Source of the DNA: Alkalihalobacillus sp. BA299
GTDB taxonomy: Bacteria > Bacillota > Bacilli > Bacillales > Bacillaceae_F
Reading direction: 5' to 3'
Assembly (NCBI RefSeq): GCF_017745675.1
Contig: NZ_JAFLJM010000015.1
Span: 61,870-125,869 of the forward strand
Length of the DNA stretch: 64,000 bases
Part shown: positions 63,874-64,000 of the stretch, piece after piece
Layout of the letters: each line of letters opens with the position of its first letter
Position numbering within the stretch: the first letter of the stretch is position 1
Notes under the pieces: model-generated
Told to the model about the DNA's origin: nothing
The model's database searches: none
The model's input: the letters and a program-made list of their open reading frames with translations, nothing else
Translations under genes and position numbers: made by a program

Positions 63874-64000
63874 TGTACTGCACCCCAAAAGTTAGAGTGA
63901 AATCTAACTTTTGGGGTGTTTTTAATGGCTAAATATAGTGAACAATTTAAGTTAATGCTAGTTAAAGAATATCAAGCAGGAAAACTAGGATATGACCTTT
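63874..64000 (+). mobile_element. Left end of an IS3-family (IS150-like) insertion sequence
   Basis: A terminal sequence beginning TGTACTGCACCCCAAAAG marks the probable left end. CACCCCAAAAGTTAGA (63881-63896) is repeated inverted at 63903-63918, a 16-bp hairpin just before the transposase gene, which would shield it from outside transcription. The right end lies outside the window. Confidence 0.7.
63925..64000 (+). CDS. IS3-family transposase OrfA (cut by window edge)
   Basis: Only the first 25 codons are visible: AKYSEQFKLMLVKEYQAGKL reads like the N-terminal helix-turn-helix of IS150-group OrfA proteins, which bind the element ends. Start ATG preceded by GGGGTG, which lies in the right arm of the hairpin. 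The rest, including the catalytic OrfB, is outside. Confidence 0.7.
   Translation, partial: MAKYSEQFKLMLVKEYQAGKLGYDL

Noticed and set aside
63712..63900. 62-codon ORF reading into the IS left end
   Set aside because: No ribosome site, odd composition, and its stop is supplied by the insertion sequence; no family resemblance.

Overview
The window reads as chromosome of an AT-rich, endospore-forming Bacillaceae bacterium. The main evidence is a complete gerPABCDEF spore-germination operon under a sigma-K-like promoter, a yneT-parE-parC block, gltA-gltB, the PPDK regulator/ppdK pair, a YjcZ-like relic, CcpA-type cre sites and strong GGAGG ribosome binding sites, often with GTG or TTG starts. 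I see no rRNA, tRNA or CRISPR array.

Layout. 0-2.3 kb: the end of an NMT1/SsuA-type ABC importer (binding protein, ATPase, permease). 3.1-9.2 kb: glutamate synthase gltAB behind a leader with a hairpin. 9.4-10.9 kb: a CPA1 cation/proton antiporter broken by a one-base deletion. 11-32.4 kb: a large catabolic island for an unidentified organic acid. It encodes a nitroreductase, a SucCD-like acid-CoA ligase, an acyl-CoA dehydrogenase behind a consensus cre site, a tripartite tricarboxylate transporter (TctCBA), a crotonase, a LysR regulator, a ThDP-dependent decarboxylase-like enzyme, two D-2-hydroxyacid dehydrogenases, an Ldh2/ComC-type dehydrogenase, an MFS carrier, an HpcH/HpaI aldolase, an aldehyde dehydrogenase, a TcuA-like flavoprotein and its own EtfBA. 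33.5-41.6 kb: a CitA/DcuS-type two-component system, a DASS dicarboxylate/sodium symporter, and the PPDK regulatory protein with PPDK. PPDK would turn pyruvate released by C4-acid or aldolase chemistry into PEP.

41.7-46.6 kb is an accessory patch of small or uncharacterised genes and relics: a membrane/coiled-coil protein coupled to a 56-aa protein, YppF-like and YjcZ-like genes, a GNAT acetyltransferase and a LAGLIDADG endonuclease fragment. 46.9-51.9 kb: topoisomerase IV and yneT. 52.1-57.2 kb: a DUF2254 membrane protein, a TolB-like propeller protein, a probable ~370-nt non-coding RNA with its own promoter and terminator, an SRAP/HMCES protein, a 151-nt nested cloverleaf repeat, and an amputated truncated-haemoglobin gene. 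57.3-60.8 kb: fixABCX, a second ETF system with its quinone oxidoreductase and ferredoxin. 61-63.6 kb: a small heat-shock-like protein and gerP. The right edge enters an IS3-family insertion sequence.

Overall logic (inference): the 11-41 kb stretch forms one carboxylic-acid utilisation territory, with two transporter types, CoA activation, flavin dehydrogenation into ETF, carbon-carbon cleavage, aldehyde oxidation and PEP regeneration, under LysR, two-component and CcpA control. The substrate cannot be named from sequence alone. Three separate genes carry single-base deletions in short base runs or at a doubled base, so either real decay or sequencing indels must be considered.
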